A DNA stretch of 64,000 nt from Bacteroidaceae bacterium (GTDB taxonomy: Bacteria; Bacteroidota; Bacteroidia; Bacteroidales; Bacteroidaceae). A program made the translations under genes and the position numbers. The stretch covers positions 21,126 to 85,125 of the forward strand of contig JAFVSR010000037.1 of the NCBI GenBank assembly GCA_017503645.1, in the 5' to 3' direction. Of the stretch, positions 28,757 through 39,221 are shown piece by piece. Every line of letters begins with the position of its first letter. Within the stretch, counting starts at the first letter, position 1. The notes under the pieces were generated by a model. It worked only from the letters and a program-made list of their open reading frames with translations. It searched no databases and had not been told where the DNA came from.

Positions 28757-29884
28757 TTATTTTTTATTGGAAAGAATTGCCTCAATGGTTCTATCATATT
28801 GTTCAAGAATCAGCTTAAGGTCGAACTTCTCTTCCATAAGCGTACGTCCGTTCTTACCCATCAGTTCGCGTTGCTCGGCAGATGAGTTCAACATCCGCTC
28901 CATAGCCTCTGCAAGTTTTTCAGGGTTTTTATCGGGGCACAGGAAACCGTTGTAACCCTCGACAACCACTTCGCGGCAGCCCGGAACATCGGTAGCCACA
29001 AGCGGCAATCCCATAGCGGCACCCTCCATAAGGGTAAAGGGAACACCCTCGCGATACGAAGGCAACACCACGCAATCGGTCTGTTCAAGATGAGGTACCA
29101 CATCGGGAACCTCGCCATAATATTCCACAACACCTTCGCGTTCCCACTCACGCAACTGCTCCTCGCTTATAGTCGCGGGATTACCTTCCCAAACCGCGCC
29201 CAAAAGACGGAATTTAACATCGGGGTATTTTTGTTTGAGCATACGTGCTGCCGCCACATACTCCCGTACACCCTTGTCCATAAGCATACGGCCTACCAGC
29301 AAGAACACAAAGGGAGCAGCCTCCCTCTTGCCTGTGCGCAACTTGAAACGGTTCAAATCTATACCCTCGCCGGGCAATTGCTGTATTTTATCACTCGACA
29401 CAATATCTTCATTTCTGAATGTGTCAATATCGTCATTGTTAAGGAACCATACGTGGCGCGCACGCTTGAAAGCCCATTTGTAGAGCCACTTTACTATAGT
29501 TGTTATGTATGTGCGTTGTATGAACACATATCCCAGGCCGGTTGTTATGGGCAGATATGGAATGCCAAGCCAACGCGCGGCAAGGCTGCCATAAATATTG
29601 GGTTTGATAGTATATGTGATACTGATGTCGGGCTTCAACTGCCTTAGTGTCTTGTAATAGCGATAGAGAAGATTGGCATCGGATATAGGGTTGACACCTT
29701 TGGGATTCATTGGCATATCGCACATTTCACAACCCAATGCCGCCAACTTTGGCGAATATACTTCATCATAGGGAGCAAGTACCGACACTCTATACCCATC
29801 TTCAACCATATGACGGAGTAATTTCCCTCTGAAATTATACATTCCCCAAGCCGTGTTCCCCGAAAAAGCTATATGCTTAGCCAT
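28757..29884 (-). CDS. Glycosyltransferase family 4
   Basis: A 375-residue retaining GT-B glycosyltransferase (GT4, capM/WbpH-like). The N-terminal acceptor half has FSGNTAWGMYNFRGKLL and TYTIKPNIYGSLAAR. The C-terminal donor half has FLLVGRMLMDKGVREYVAAA and the E-x7-E motif in SYREGVPFTLMEGAAMGLPLVATDVPG. The ATG at 29884 (MAKHIAF) is the likely start; a TTG four codons upstream extends the frame, but its AGAGAA looks more like the ribosome-binding site of this ATG. It is the last gene of capsule module 1. Confidence 0.92.
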   Translation of the reverse strand: MAKHIAFSGNTAWGMYNFRGKLLRHMVEDGYRVSVLAPYDEVYSPKLAALGCEMCDMPMNPKGVNPISDANLLYRYYKTLRQLKPDISITYTIKPNIYGSLAARWLGIPYLPITTGLGYVFIQRTYITTIVKWLYKWAFKRARHVWFLNNDDIDTFRNEDIVSSDKIQQLPGEGIDLNRFKLRTGKREAAPFVFLLVGRMLMDKGVREYVAAARMLKQKYPDVKFRLLGAVWEGNPATISEEQLREWEREGVVEYYGEVPDVVPHLEQTDCVVLPSYREGVPFTLMEGAAMGLPLVATDVPGCREVVVEGYNGFLCPDKNPEKLAEAMERMLNSSAEQRELMGKNGRTLMEEKFDLKLILEQYDRTIEAILSNKK

Positions 29885-30159
29885 AAATTCTCTCAATATA
29901 TTAAAGCAATCTTGCCAACTCTTTTATTATAAACAAAATAACTCCCCTCTCAAATCGTCCAAAGTCATCTGCTTTGATTTGTGTTTACAAAATATCGTGC
30001 AATATTCGTAAAAAAAAATGACATACGCAACTTTATGTCCTAAATTAAGCCTTTGGCACTTTCTCAAAGCTATTCTCTCTTTTTACTAAAACGCCCGATG
30101 TACAAACTTATTGTATGTTTTTTGATAAAAATATTTATCTTTCACAATAGGCGCAACGA

Positions 30160-31704
30160 CTATCGGCACACGCGAAACAATCTGCGCATAACCGAGGCGA
30201 GAATTGAATTGATGTTCTGCCTTTCCCAGTCGGAGAAACAGAGAAAATACCCACCGGCAACCACCATAAAAAGATTTAGCAACGTGGTTAATACAAGGCG
30301 GAGAACCGGGTGACATTCCGCGATGAAAACATCGAAATAGCCTACCAAAAAGAATACGGCAACGGCAAGAAGCGTGCAAGGCAGAATTACGCCACTTGCA
30401 TAAGGAGCTATGGGCATATTTGCATCTATGCGTGCTATAAGTACTCTAAGAAGCAGGCATATAAGTTCCTCCACAATAATACAATACATAATAGCATCGG
30501 GCGAATAGCCCATTTCAAAGAGAACATATGCCACCGGCAAAGGCATAAGATGCATAAACCCCACTATTATCTGCTGCAGTTTTATCTGCCCCACACTCTC
30601 AAGAGCTATCTGCAAGCCCACGGACAACTGCCCTATAAGCGCTATGAGCAAGAAACCGCGGCAAAACTCAAGAACGCCTGCCGGTATCTCCACAAGCCAC
30701 ACCTCCAATACATAAGGCATATTTATATATAGTGGTATTATAACCAGGCACAAAAGTATGAAGGAGAATTTTGATGTAGTAGATGCCAGCTTTATCATCT
30801 GTTTGTGGAAGCCTGCCGCCTCGTTCTTCACAATCTGCGGGCGCATAGGCCTAACAGCCGAATTGGCAAAGAACAACAGAAAGCCGTTGAGCTGCTGGGC
30901 AATACCATACGCAGCATTTATTGCCAGCCCAAAGAACTTATTCAACAATATGGCGGCACCTTGATAACGGGCAAGCGAGCAACCCGCGCCTATGAGATTC
31001 CAACCGGCGAAGCCCATCATTTTTTTCACCAGTGAAGCATCGTTCACTTCGTGCCACTCGAAATGCGATTCGCTGTAATGGTTCCTGCAATACCCTTTCT
31101 TTAACAGGAACACCATCATCCCCGAGCACATTATAAGTGCAGCATAGACAATAAGCTGGTTGCCATCGATGAAAAGCACCACCACCGATGCAAGGAATTT
31201 GAACACTGCATCGGCTATGTTTATACCTGCGATAACAACAATATCCTCCTTGGCATTCATAAGCCCTTCATAGGGCACCGACACCACAAGGAACACCACG
31301 TTTATGACCATACACAGGAGCACTATAAGCGACTCTGTGCGTATTTCGGGCGGAATCTTCAGCCAACACTCCACCGCAGGCACGCCGGCAACAAAAATCA
31401 CAACCGCCAGCACGGCAGCTATGCAAATATGTATAAGCACATTGTTGTAAAAGACCTCCTTTACATTTTCCATATCGCCGGTACCCATCGCATAAGATAT
31501 ATAACGTTGTGTAGCCACCGACATAGCAACATTTATAAACGAGAACATAGCAACGATGTTGGCTATAAGAGCATAGGCGCCATACTCGGTACTGCCAAGC
31601 GCCTGCAGAACGAATCGGGTGGCAAGCAGCGACACACCCATAGTGACAAGCATATTGGCATAAAGCGCCAAGCTATTAATAGCCACTCTGTTAGCTGTTC
31701 TCAT
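30160..31704 (-). CDS. Wzx-type polysaccharide flippase (module 1)
   Basis: A 514-residue MOP-superfamily flippase with about 12-14 helices. The N-terminus reads [18 protein letters not shown] then [18 protein letters not shown]. It moves lipid-linked repeat units across the inner membrane. It overlaps the upstream acyltransferase gene by 14 bases, so translation is coupled. A stretch of about 275 bases without a gene follows before the GT4 start. That gap is AT-rich, and I see no reading frame or clear terminator in it, only a weak promoter-like CAAAATAA (29934-29941, minus). Confidence 0.9.
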   Translation of the reverse strand: MRTANRVAINSLALYANMLVTMGVSLLATRFVLQALGSTEYGAYALIANIVAMFSFINVAMSVATQRYISYAMGTGDMENVKEVFYNNVLIHICIAAVLAVVIFVAGVPAVECWLKIPPEIRTESLIVLLCMVINVVFLVVSVPYEGLMNAKEDIVVIAGINIADAVFKFLASVVVLFIDGNQLIVYAALIMCSGMMVFLLKKGYCRNHYSESHFEWHEVNDASLVKKMMGFAGWNLIGAGCSLARYQGAAILLNKFFGLAINAAYGIAQQLNGFLLFFANSAVRPMRPQIVKNEAAGFHKQMIKLASTTSKFSFILLCLVIIPLYINMPYVLEVWLVEIPAGVLEFCRGFLLIALIGQLSVGLQIALESVGQIKLQQIIVGFMHLMPLPVAYVLFEMGYSPDAIMYCIIVEELICLLLRVLIARIDANMPIAPYASGVILPCTLLAVAVFFLVGYFDVFIAECHPVLRLVLTTLLNLFMVVAGGYFLCFSDWERQNINSILASVMRRLFRVCR

Positions 31705-32401
31705 AGTTCTTTATTCCTATATTTCTTTTGTACTCTTCGAGCATAGCGGAATCATCGGGCGACATTTCGCTGACACCTAAAGTTTTCTTATCCTTAAGTT
31801 CTCCATCGAAGAGCGCCTGCAATGCCTCGGACGACATTCTCTCCTCCCGAGGATAGAGTATTTGTTCGTGCTTTATAATCTGCTCCATAGTGAAACGGGC
31901 TGCAATGATTTTTGCAGGTGAACCTGCAACAACGGCATATGGCGGCACAGGCTTTGTAACAATGCTCCCTGCTGCAACCACGGCACCACGGCCTATGCGG
32001 CAACGCGACAACAAAACAGCCTCGGCACCTACCCAGGCATCCTCTTCTATCACCACCGTAGTCTTTATATCATTTATGTGCAGAGTACTCAGGAATTGCG
32101 GCAAGCCCACGGTGGGCACGTGCTCGCTTGCTATTACCGTGCAACCTGCACCCACTGCCGAGTATTTCTTCACCACCAGTTTGCCACCTGCATTTATAAC
32201 CCTGACACCCGGTTGCAAACGGGTATAGTCGTCAAGTTCCACTGCCCCAGGCTCCAAACTCAAAGGGCCGAACAATTGGGTATGCTTGCCCGACTTTGCA
32301 TAATATTTTCTTTTCGTGTTTTTATAGTTGACAAGATAGGGTGCTACGTAGCGTACCCACGTAACATCCGAAATAAACTTCTTAAAAAATTTCTTTAACA
32401 T
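31691..32401 (-). CDS. Left-handed beta-helix acyltransferase (module 1)
   Basis: A 236-residue hexapeptide-repeat O-acyltransferase. A basic helical start ([15 protein letters not shown]) precedes coils with [32 protein letters not shown] loop with the likely catalytic His (ASEHVPTVG) follows, then [18 protein letters not shown] and [26 protein letters not shown] helical C-terminal extension of about 60 residues is not part of the helix. The longer open frame upstream to 32560 runs back into the lipoprotein gene; ATG 32401 is the sensible start. It probably acylates the repeat unit. Confidence 0.88.
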   Translation of the reverse strand: MLKKFFKKFISDVTWVRYVAPYLVNYKNTKRKYYAKSGKHTQLFGPLSLEPGAVELDDYTRLQPGVRVINAGGKLVVKKYSAVGAGCTVIASEHVPTVGLPQFLSTLHINDIKTTVVIEEDAWVGAEAVLLSRCRIGRGAVVAAGSIVTKPVPPYAVVAGSPAKIIAARFTMEQIIKHEQILYPREERMSSEALQALFDGELKDKKTLGVSEMSPDDSAMLEEYKRNIGIKNYENS

Positions 32402-32417
32402 ACCCCCATCTTCCAAT

Positions 32418-32843
32418 TTACCATTTCCTGAATGAATAAACCCTCTCGCCTGCAACAAGTACCATATATTCGTCGCTGAGGCTCTCAATCTCGAACACCA
32501 CGCCTGCGGCATCGTATATGCAAAAGCTCTCCAGCACGCTTTCGTCACACACATCGGCAATACCGGGATACTCCTTGAAACCTGTCATTGTCATTTTTCC
32601 CTCTTCGTGGGCAAAAGTGCCCATATAAAGGAACGGAGTGCCCTCGCGATAATACCTACCAAACATTACTATGTGCCGCTGAAAGGAGAAAAAGATATTT
32701 TCGGGCAATATATCCTCGCCCCTGAATTCCACCTTTTCAAGCCGCCACATACCATCGAGGTCGCCATTGACAAAAGCCTTGTCACACGCCGACAAAGATA
32801 ATAATATTATGAAAAAAAACGCTATTTTTTTTATCATTTGCAT
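32418..32843 (-). CDS. Small lipocalin-like lipoprotein
   Basis: A 141-residue predicted lipoprotein: hydrophobic signal ([14 protein letters not shown]) with a clear lipobox LSAC, then a beta-rich domain beginning [11 protein letters not shown]. This resembles the Bacteroidota lipocalin-like families, in which a short strand pattern GxWxL opens an eight-stranded barrel. The start ATG shares one base with the wzi stop (TGATG). Its place between wzi and an acyltransferase suggests a role in surface polysaccharide assembly, but no function is known and the family call is tentative. Confidence 0.7.
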   Translation of the reverse strand: MQMIKKIAFFFIILLSLSACDKAFVNGDLDGMWRLEKVEFRGEDILPENIFFSFQRHIVMFGRYYREGTPFLYMGTFAHEEGKMTMTGFKEYPGIADVCDESVLESFCIYDAAGVVFEIESLSDEYMVLVAGERVYSFRKW

Positions 32844-34471
32844 CACTCCTTATAATTTATCGCACGGGTGATGGTAAACATCACTCCCAGATTCTCACCT
32901 ATAAAATTACTTTTATCATACCCAATGGCAAATGAGCCTGCCCACTTGCCGGCTGCAGGTGCATATATCACATCGGCAAGCAGCGAGGTTGTATATTTTT
33001 TTTCATCCAGCGGGTTAAGATAGGTGCCCCAATTCTCGCTGTATGTATATTGCAGGCGATAGGCAAAAGGGGAGTTCACGCCCAAAGTTCCGTTCACTCC
33101 CACCGTGTGGGCAACAAACCTGTTGCTCCTGAAACGCAAACTGCCGTTTTTGTTATAGGCGGGCGACACTGCCAAAGGCGAGCCCAAACCCATACCCATA
33201 TTGTGCCAGCCGGGGTAGATGCTGTGATTGTAATAGTTATCGGCACCATCCATCTGCTCTTTGAAGAAAGGCCCCGGATCGTTGTAGCCGGCACCGCTCT
33301 GGTCATACGTCGACAGATACTCATACAAGAAATTGGAGATAAAAGGCAGCACACCCGACTTATTGGCAACCGACACACCTACAAGTATGTCGCGCCACGG
33401 GTAATAGATGAGATTCCTGTCGCCATTCGCATCCGATTGGTATTCAAAGAAGAACAACTGCGAAAAATCCTCAAACATATGTTCGGCATACACGCGCACA
33501 TCGGCGACGCGGGTATGCAGTGTGAGCGCGGCGTGCCAACTGCCGACATTATTACCCGATATGTTTGTCTGCTCATATTCGGGGGTATCTTCGCCGCCGC
33601 TCATAGGAATAAACGCCTTGAAAAAGTCTTTAACCCCCGACGGCATCGACAGCACCTTGCCATCTTTATGATTGTAAATGTCACCTCCAAACTGCGTGTA
33701 CATCTCAAGACCGCCCTCAAAGGTCAGAGGGAAACGGCTTGGTTTACCCACATTGATAAAGAGCGCCTTGCTGTGATAAAATATATTTTTCCCATAACGC
33801 GCCGTGGGATTTTCGCGTGTAAAGTTCTCCTGGAAGCTGCCATCGGCAAAAAAGCCATATGCGATATGTCCCTTCACGCCCAACCAACCTTTTGTACCGG
33901 GGAAAGGCACATATTGCGGAATCTCCAAACGCAGTTGCGGCACAGGAGCACTGTTGCCGCTGTAAACCAGACCGCCACTGCTGAGTTCGGAAAATCGGTT
34001 GGCATACAAATGGGGGAACAATGTATTTACACCGTTTTTAGAGAATGAAGAACTCGCGCACGGCGCTGCAAACCCCTTCAATTCCGAAAAGCGCTCCTTG
34101 CAGCCAAGACTCAATGTGAGCCGGCGCCACGAAACCTCACCGTACAACTGTTGTGGGAACACGGTATTCTCTCTGTTATAACCGACAACTACATCGGCAG
34201 CGATATTATAGCTCCAATCGCTACCCTCCTTAAAAAGAGCACCTGCGAATAGCGCATAGCGTGCATAACTATTGGAAGTTTCAAGCGAAGGAACTCCCTG
34301 CTGCCTTGCCGTGAACCAGAAGGGAGCATAATCGCCCTTTGATGCAATGGTACCCAACTGCGCATAGCCCCGGACAAACGGAGCATCTTGCGCAAGGGCC
34401 CGCAAGGGTAGCAGGCACAGAAAGAGCAGTACTCGGCATATATATGTTTCAAACATTCTCATAACAAACAT
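32843..34471 (-). CDS. Wzi-type capsule assembly outer-membrane protein
   Basis: A 542-residue beta-barrel protein of the Bacteroidota capsule-assembly Wzi family. A cleavable signal (RVLLFLCLLPLRALAQ) is followed by repeated amphipathic strands. Characteristic stretches are YAPFWFTARQQGVPSLETSNSYARY near the mature N-terminus and WHNMGMGLGSPLAVSPAYN in the last third. E. coli Wzi holds capsule to the cell surface. Three ATGs are possible (34471, 34462, 34456), of which the last leaves the most typical signal. All overlap the end of the polymerase gene. Confidence 0.88.
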   Translation of the reverse strand: MFVMRMFETYICRVLLFLCLLPLRALAQDAPFVRGYAQLGTIASKGDYAPFWFTARQQGVPSLETSNSYARYALFAGALFKEGSDWSYNIAADVVVGYNRENTVFPQQLYGEVSWRRLTLSLGCKERFSELKGFAAPCASSSFSKNGVNTLFPHLYANRFSELSSGGLVYSGNSAPVPQLRLEIPQYVPFPGTKGWLGVKGHIAYGFFADGSFQENFTRENPTARYGKNIFYHSKALFINVGKPSRFPLTFEGGLEMYTQFGGDIYNHKDGKVLSMPSGVKDFFKAFIPMSGGEDTPEYEQTNISGNNVGSWHAALTLHTRVADVRVYAEHMFEDFSQLFFFEYQSDANGDRNLIYYPWRDILVGVSVANKSGVLPFISNFLYEYLSTYDQSGAGYNDPGPFFKEQMDGADNYYNHSIYPGWHNMGMGLGSPLAVSPAYNKNGSLRFRSNRFVAHTVGVNGTLGVNSPFAYRLQYTYSENWGTYLNPLDEKKYTTSLLADVIYAPAAGKWAGSFAIGYDKSNFIGENLGVMFTITRAINYKE

Positions 34472-35654
34472 TATTCTTTAAGCCATTCTTCATTTTACAC
34501 TGTCTTGCATAACTGAACATAGTAAGCAGCACCAACATACCTGTAGATGAAAGAAGCAAAGGATTGGTTCCTGCAATCACCAAATACACTATATATGTGG
34601 CAGCCACCACAAGAGCCTCGTCATTCTTGCAGGAGCTGTGCATAATCGATGCCAACGGGCGCAAAAAGGTATATAGTATAAATATTGAAAAAAGGCCGTA
34701 ATTACGCAACAGTTCCATATAGCTCCACTCGGTTTTCAACGACATCTTATTAAAACCCGCCGTGTAGAATGCAGTACCCGGCCCCTGCCCCACCAGCAAA
34801 TAGAGAGGATTATCGGTAAACAGCTCTTTATACGAGTTCAGATGGGCATATTTAACCATATTGGAGTGTTCACCCACCTCCATAAGCAATGTGGCAAGCA
34901 GAGCAAACAAAGCGAAAAACAGCACCAGTGCCGAAGGATAGAAGAGATAGTTTACATATCTTTTGTTCCTGTAAAAGACAAAGAGCACCAACAGGGCCAG
35001 AAAAACAGGTAGCACAATGGTGCTGCGCGTGCCGCTTATAAGAAACAAATGTACAAAAAGTAACACGCACATCACAACCACGGCATTACGCATACGCGGC
35101 ACACAAAGACGATAAAGAAGCATTGCGAATACCGGCAGAAAAGCCACGGTGGATTTGCAATACATACCAAACATAGAGAAACCCAAAAAGGCTCTGCGTG
35201 ACAACATTATGGTGTGGTCGTGTTCACACATATATAAATACACGATACCCTCGACGCGAGGAACAAAGATAATGAGCCAATAGAGGAAGAGCACAATCAC
35301 AACCACAGCAACCACAGGCACAAGCGACAGGCGCAAGAGGTCGTATCTGTAAATCCAAGGAAGCAGCAGCAGCGGTGATATCGCCGTGAAAACAGTGCGC
35401 ACCTCGCCATAATCTATTATCTCGCCACGCAAAGAGGATAGGAGCCAAGGGACAAGCACCGCTGCCGAACATATGAGGAAATAGCGCAACTGCGCCCATT
35501 CCGCTCTGAAGAAAAGGATGTTATACCCAAGCAGCAAAGCAAAAACAACCATCTTAAGGCCGAAGATTGTGTTTGTCGGATCGGCCACGAAAAGAAAGAC
35601 GAGCAACATAAACAGGGCGTTGCCCACCTGTTGTCTCAGGCTTCTGCTCCCCAT
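34449..35654 (-). CDS. Wzy-like O-antigen/capsule polymerase
   Basis: A 401-residue integral membrane protein with about 11 helices and a large periplasmic loop (about 275-330: HSNMVKYAHLNSYKELF to GQGPGTAFYTAGF), the layout of Wzy/WaaL-type proteins. ISGTRSTIVLPVFLALL matches the polymerase/ligase pattern with a conserved Arg. It would link repeat units in the periplasm. It overlaps wzz by 19 bases and wzi by a few bases. The locus has a second, EpsG-type polymerase at 24291-25328. Confidence 0.82.
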   Translation of the reverse strand: MGSRSLRQQVGNALFMLLVFLFVADPTNTIFGLKMVVFALLLGYNILFFRAEWAQLRYFLICSAAVLVPWLLSSLRGEIIDYGEVRTVFTAISPLLLLPWIYRYDLLRLSLVPVVAVVVIVLFLYWLIIFVPRVEGIVYLYMCEHDHTIMLSRRAFLGFSMFGMYCKSTVAFLPVFAMLLYRLCVPRMRNAVVVMCVLLFVHLFLISGTRSTIVLPVFLALLVLFVFYRNKRYVNYLFYPSALVLFFALFALLATLLMEVGEHSNMVKYAHLNSYKELFTDNPLYLLVGQGPGTAFYTAGFNKMSLKTEWSYMELLRNYGLFSIFILYTFLRPLASIMHSSCKNDEALVVAATYIVYLVIAGTNPLLLSSTGMLVLLTMFSYARQCKMKNGLKNNVCYENV

Positions 35655-36667
35655 AGTTTCTCTTTTACACAGGAATATGTTATCTTGATTGTAGCTATCA
35701 CAAATGCGAAGAAAAGGAAAAGCACAACAGTTGACAACATTGAGAACGATTCGGGTTTCTGCGGCACATAGGCCGACTGTATCACATTATACACCGGGGT
35801 GGCCTCCTGCAGTTTCACAAGTGCCATTTGCACCTGTGCCGCCATTTGGTTATAGGTAGCATAGGCGAGTTCAACCTCACCGGCAAGAAAGTCGCGGCGC
35901 GCCTTGTAGGCGGGTGATGTCGAGGCATTATTTTCAACAAAATCGGTATATCGGTCCTGTGCAGCGTGATAACGCACCTTCGCGCTGTCGCAAATGAGCG
36001 AGAGAGCCTCATAATCGGCACGCGTCTTGCTTGTGCGATATTCCTGTATAAAGCGGTTCAGGCCTGCAGTGACCGAATCGGCAAGCATCTTGCACACCTG
36101 CGGATTGGCATCGTAGGCCGTTATATTAACAAGCCCTTGCAGCTTGTTCACCTGGCAATTTACATTGGCCCTTATGCGGGAGATAACCTCGACCGGAACA
36201 TCGGCGCTATCGTCATAATGAGGTTCCTCGATACCGAAAAACGATTTTGCCCGGTCTATCAAACGCCCCCACCAAGTGGATTCGGGAGCAGTTGCCAAAT
36301 AGGCTGCATAACTGCCATCGGTTCCGTTCAAAGGCATACGCGCAATGCGCGACACAAAATCCTTTGAGGATATTATTGTGGGGTACAAATCTACCGAATA
36401 TGCATCCTCGGATAGAAAGCCCAAGTTAATACCGGCCATTCCTGCAAGGCTCATTACTGCTGCATTATATCCCGTCTGGCGAGGTTCCATTGCCAGGATT
36501 GTTGTTGTGGAATATATGCGTGGCACACTCAATGCAACCACTACGGCAATCACAGCTGCAACAAGTGAATACTTCACATACACAAGCCGCTTTCTCCACA
36601 ACAGGAGCAGATAACGTTTCAACGATTGCAAATCCTCGCGCAATTCGTCTATCCTCGAAGTTCCCAT
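35636..36667 (-). CDS. Wzz chain-length regulator (module 1)
   Basis: A 343-residue PCP protein: TM1 at about residues 33-51, a periplasmic Wzz domain beginning YSTTTILAMEPRQTG, a coiled-coil region at about 220-290, and the proline-rich PVYNVIQSAYVPQKPESF before TM2 (about 312-332). There is no kinase domain. It is a clear paralogue of the Wzz at 27486-28535, with the same layout and shared phrases such as AGMAGINLGF versus ADMAGLGFGG. It is third in module 1. Confidence 0.9.
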   Translation of the reverse strand: MGTSRIDELREDLQSLKRYLLLLWRKRLVYVKYSLVAAVIAVVVALSVPRIYSTTTILAMEPRQTGYNAAVMSLAGMAGINLGFLSEDAYSVDLYPTIISSKDFVSRIARMPLNGTDGSYAAYLATAPESTWWGRLIDRAKSFFGIEEPHYDDSADVPVEVISRIRANVNCQVNKLQGLVNITAYDANPQVCKMLADSVTAGLNRFIQEYRTSKTRADYEALSLICDSAKVRYHAAQDRYTDFVENNASTSPAYKARRDFLAGEVELAYATYNQMAAQVQMALVKLQEATPVYNVIQSAYVPQKPESFSMLSTVVLFLFFAFVIATIKITYSCVKEKLWGAEA

Positions 36668-36691
36668 ACCTTAGTATTTGTTCTATTTTTA

Positions 36692-39208
36692 CTATTTAAG
36701 CAGATTTATGATTGCCACAATCATTGTTGCAATGGAGGCGGTAGATGTTCCTATGGTTGCCATTTCGGTGGGCGTGAGTTTGTTTCTCATACTCTTGCGC
36801 GGAACAACTATTTCACAACCAGGTTCTACAACCTTTGACGAGTTTTTCGACACATTAACCACAGAGCCATTCATATATATGATATATACACCTTTTTTAT
36901 ATGCACTGTTGCTGTATCCACCGGCGTGTTTTATGTAGTATTTTACGTTCTTACCCTTTTCGTAACTTACGGTAATGGGATGACGCACCTCGCCGCTTAT
37001 GCTTATAGTCGATGAATACTTGGGAATATTCAGGATGTCGCCTTCGCGCAATACCACATCACTCAACGAGCCGGGGTTCTCAATGGCCTCTTCCAGGTTT
37101 ATTGCCACGGGATATACCTCGCCAAGGTTAAGTTTAAGCTGCATAAGCGAGTCGAGCAATGCCACATCGAGTTCCTTATCTTCGTCGCGCATACTCTCTT
37201 CGAGCATCTGTATTTGCGCCGTCTTCATTGCCGTTTCACGCTGCTTGCGCTCTTCGGCTGTCATTTTACGGTAAAGGCTGGCACCTTTCACATATGCCAT
37301 ATTTGTGACACCGCCCGCATCCTTTACAAGCTGGCTCAAACGATAATCCTTGGTGGGTATCACATAACCGCCTTCATAATTCACACAACCTGTCACTTTC
37401 ACTATATCCATTGTAGAATAGGATGGCGTGCGACGTACAAACACCTCGTCAAACGGTTCCAGAACAAAATTCTCGCCACCATCGACCATAAAGCCATCCT
37501 TATGTGCAAAACTATATGCCAAAGATTGTTGTTGGAGTTGCTCGGTTGATTTTGCATCTATTATAGTCCTATAGACATCTATTTTCATTACCGATGCCGC
37601 GCGAGTGAGGCCACCGGCCTGCAATATCAAATCTTCAATGGTTGTGTTTTTCGCAAACTTATATTTTCCCGGCAAATTAACCTCGCCGCTAATGCTTACA
37701 GTCTGTTCTCCAAGCATTTCGGCCGAGCTTGGGATGAAAAGCAGGTCGTTATTCTTCAACCTCACATCGGGAGCAGAGCCATCAAGGATTCCTCGCAGAT
37801 TTATCGGTTCGTTCTCCAGTGTTTTGTCGAGATTGCGATGCTGCAACACCGCACGGTTCAGGAAAGCATCCTCCACAACACCGCCGGCAGCGGCAACAAG
37901 CTCGCCCACCGTGGTTATCTTATTGCCAAGCTCATACTGCCCGGGATAGAACACGGCACCCGATATCTCTATCATATTGGAGAAACGCTGCAACATCTCC
38001 TCAACCTTTACATAATCGCCGTCTTTTAGTTCAAAAGCGGCAGCCTCGGGCTTGCTCACGGTGTGCATCGAATATTCACGGCCGTTTTTGCGAATAACAT
38101 TGAGGTTCTCGGTATAGGCATCACCGGCAAAGCCACCTGCATACGAAACGGCATCGAGCAGTGTTTCGTCGGCCTTCATCTCATATTTCATAGGGCGTTT
38201 TACCTTGCCTGCCAGCTCCACAATGTTTTGGTATGCACCAACGCTTATCACGTCGTTGTCTTGCAAGCGGACATCCGATGCCGTTTTACCGTTCAAGATA
38301 TATTCATATACGTCGATTGATGCAATCTCTCTGCCGCCGCGGTACACTTTTATATCGCGCAATGTACCAACCTCGCTTATACCGCCGGCAGCATACAAGG
38401 CATTGAATGCCGTTGAGAATGCACTCACGGTATATGTTCCGGGAGCTACCACCTCGCCGTGTACCTGCACCTGCACGGAACGTATGGAACCGAGTGACAG
38501 GCTTATTTGTGAGCCACTATATACATCGGCAAGTTTTTCTTTAATACAATCTTCGGCCTGTTTGACGGTGAGCCCGTTAAGGTGCACAAGCCCCACACCG
38601 TCTATAAACACTTTGCCATCGGGCGAAACACTCTCTTTTATATTGAACTGGGATGTACCCCACACATCTATTATAACCTCGTCGCCTGCACCAAGCACAT
38701 ACTCACCGGGGGTGGGAATGTTCATCGATGGCTCAAAAGTGAGATATTCGTTATTGAATATATCGCGACCGAACACCGCCGTCTCATCGGGTTCCTCCTC
38801 GGCGAACATATTGTCGAGCTCATCGACAAACATTGTTTCATCCTCGGGAATCAGGAACCTATTTTTTTCTTCATCGGCCTTGTCATCTTCAGCAACACGC
38901 CTCTCTTTTTTATTCTTGGAAACAAGTTTTTTGTCCGCGTTTGCATTCTTGCGGCTGCGGTCGAAGGAGTCCTCCTCATCATCCATCGACATAAATGACG
39001 GCTTGTTTTTTTGCGCTTTGGATTTTATGCGTTGCAACTGCTCAAGGGTTACTCCCTGCTTCATCAATTTAGTTGCAATATCCTGCTGTGATGTGCCTTT
39101 CTCCTGCTCGGCCATAATTATCTCCACCACCTTGTCGTCGGACAAAGATTGCGCATAGGATGCGCCGGCCATTATAGAAACCACAAGCAAAAACAGTAAT
39201 CTTTTCAT
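36692..39208 (-). CDS. SLBB-domain polysaccharide export protein (Wza-like)
   Basis: An 838-residue outer-membrane-associated export protein. It has a signal peptide (about 1-19), then an SHOCT-like helical segment (SDDKVVEIIMAEQEKGTSQQ) and a charged linker to about 150. The Poly_export domain starts GEYVLGAGDEVIIDVWGTSQ near residue 167. A string of SLBB repeats follows (for example VQVHGEVVAPGTYTV, VELAGKVKRPMKYEM, VSISGEVNLPGKYKF, ISISGEVRHPITVSY), and the C-terminus is a hydrophobic stretch. E. coli Wza is about 380 residues; this long multi-SLBB form is the Bacteroidota version. It follows the sugar transferase. Confidence 0.93.
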   Translation of the reverse strand: MKRLLFLLVVSIMAGASYAQSLSDDKVVEIIMAEQEKGTSQQDIATKLMKQGVTLEQLQRIKSKAQKNKPSFMSMDDEEDSFDRSRKNANADKKLVSKNKKERRVAEDDKADEEKNRFLIPEDETMFVDELDNMFAEEEPDETAVFGRDIFNNEYLTFEPSMNIPTPGEYVLGAGDEVIIDVWGTSQFNIKESVSPDGKVFIDGVGLVHLNGLTVKQAEDCIKEKLADVYSGSQISLSLGSIRSVQVQVHGEVVAPGTYTVSAFSTAFNALYAAGGISEVGTLRDIKVYRGGREIASIDVYEYILNGKTASDVRLQDNDVISVGAYQNIVELAGKVKRPMKYEMKADETLLDAVSYAGGFAGDAYTENLNVIRKNGREYSMHTVSKPEAAAFELKDGDYVKVEEMLQRFSNMIEISGAVFYPGQYELGNKITTVGELVAAAGGVVEDAFLNRAVLQHRNLDKTLENEPINLRGILDGSAPDVRLKNNDLLFIPSSAEMLGEQTVSISGEVNLPGKYKFAKNTTIEDLILQAGGLTRAASVMKIDVYRTIIDAKSTEQLQQQSLAYSFAHKDGFMVDGGENFVLEPFDEVFVRRTPSYSTMDIVKVTGCVNYEGGYVIPTKDYRLSQLVKDAGGVTNMAYVKGASLYRKMTAEERKQRETAMKTAQIQMLEESMRDEDKELDVALLDSLMQLKLNLGEVYPVAINLEEAIENPGSLSDVVLREGDILNIPKYSSTISISGEVRHPITVSYEKGKNVKYYIKHAGGYSNSAYKKGVYIIYMNGSVVNVSKNSSKVVEPGCEIVVPRKSMRNKLTPTEMATIGTSTASIATMIVAIINLLK

Positions 39209-39221
39209 AACATTATCGGTA

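Noticed and set aside
29897-30159. Possible small gene in the gap between Wzx and the GT4
   Set aside because: Only short AT-rich frames that cross into neighbouring genes; no start site or similarity.
33050-34048. 332-codon plus-strand frame opposite wzi
   Set aside because: No recognisable domain; the opposite strand encodes a clear Wzi barrel with signal peptide.
38205-39158. 317-codon plus-strand frame opposite the Wza-like gene
   Set aside because: Low-complexity Ser-rich product that is the shadow of the SLBB protein; no promoter or start site.
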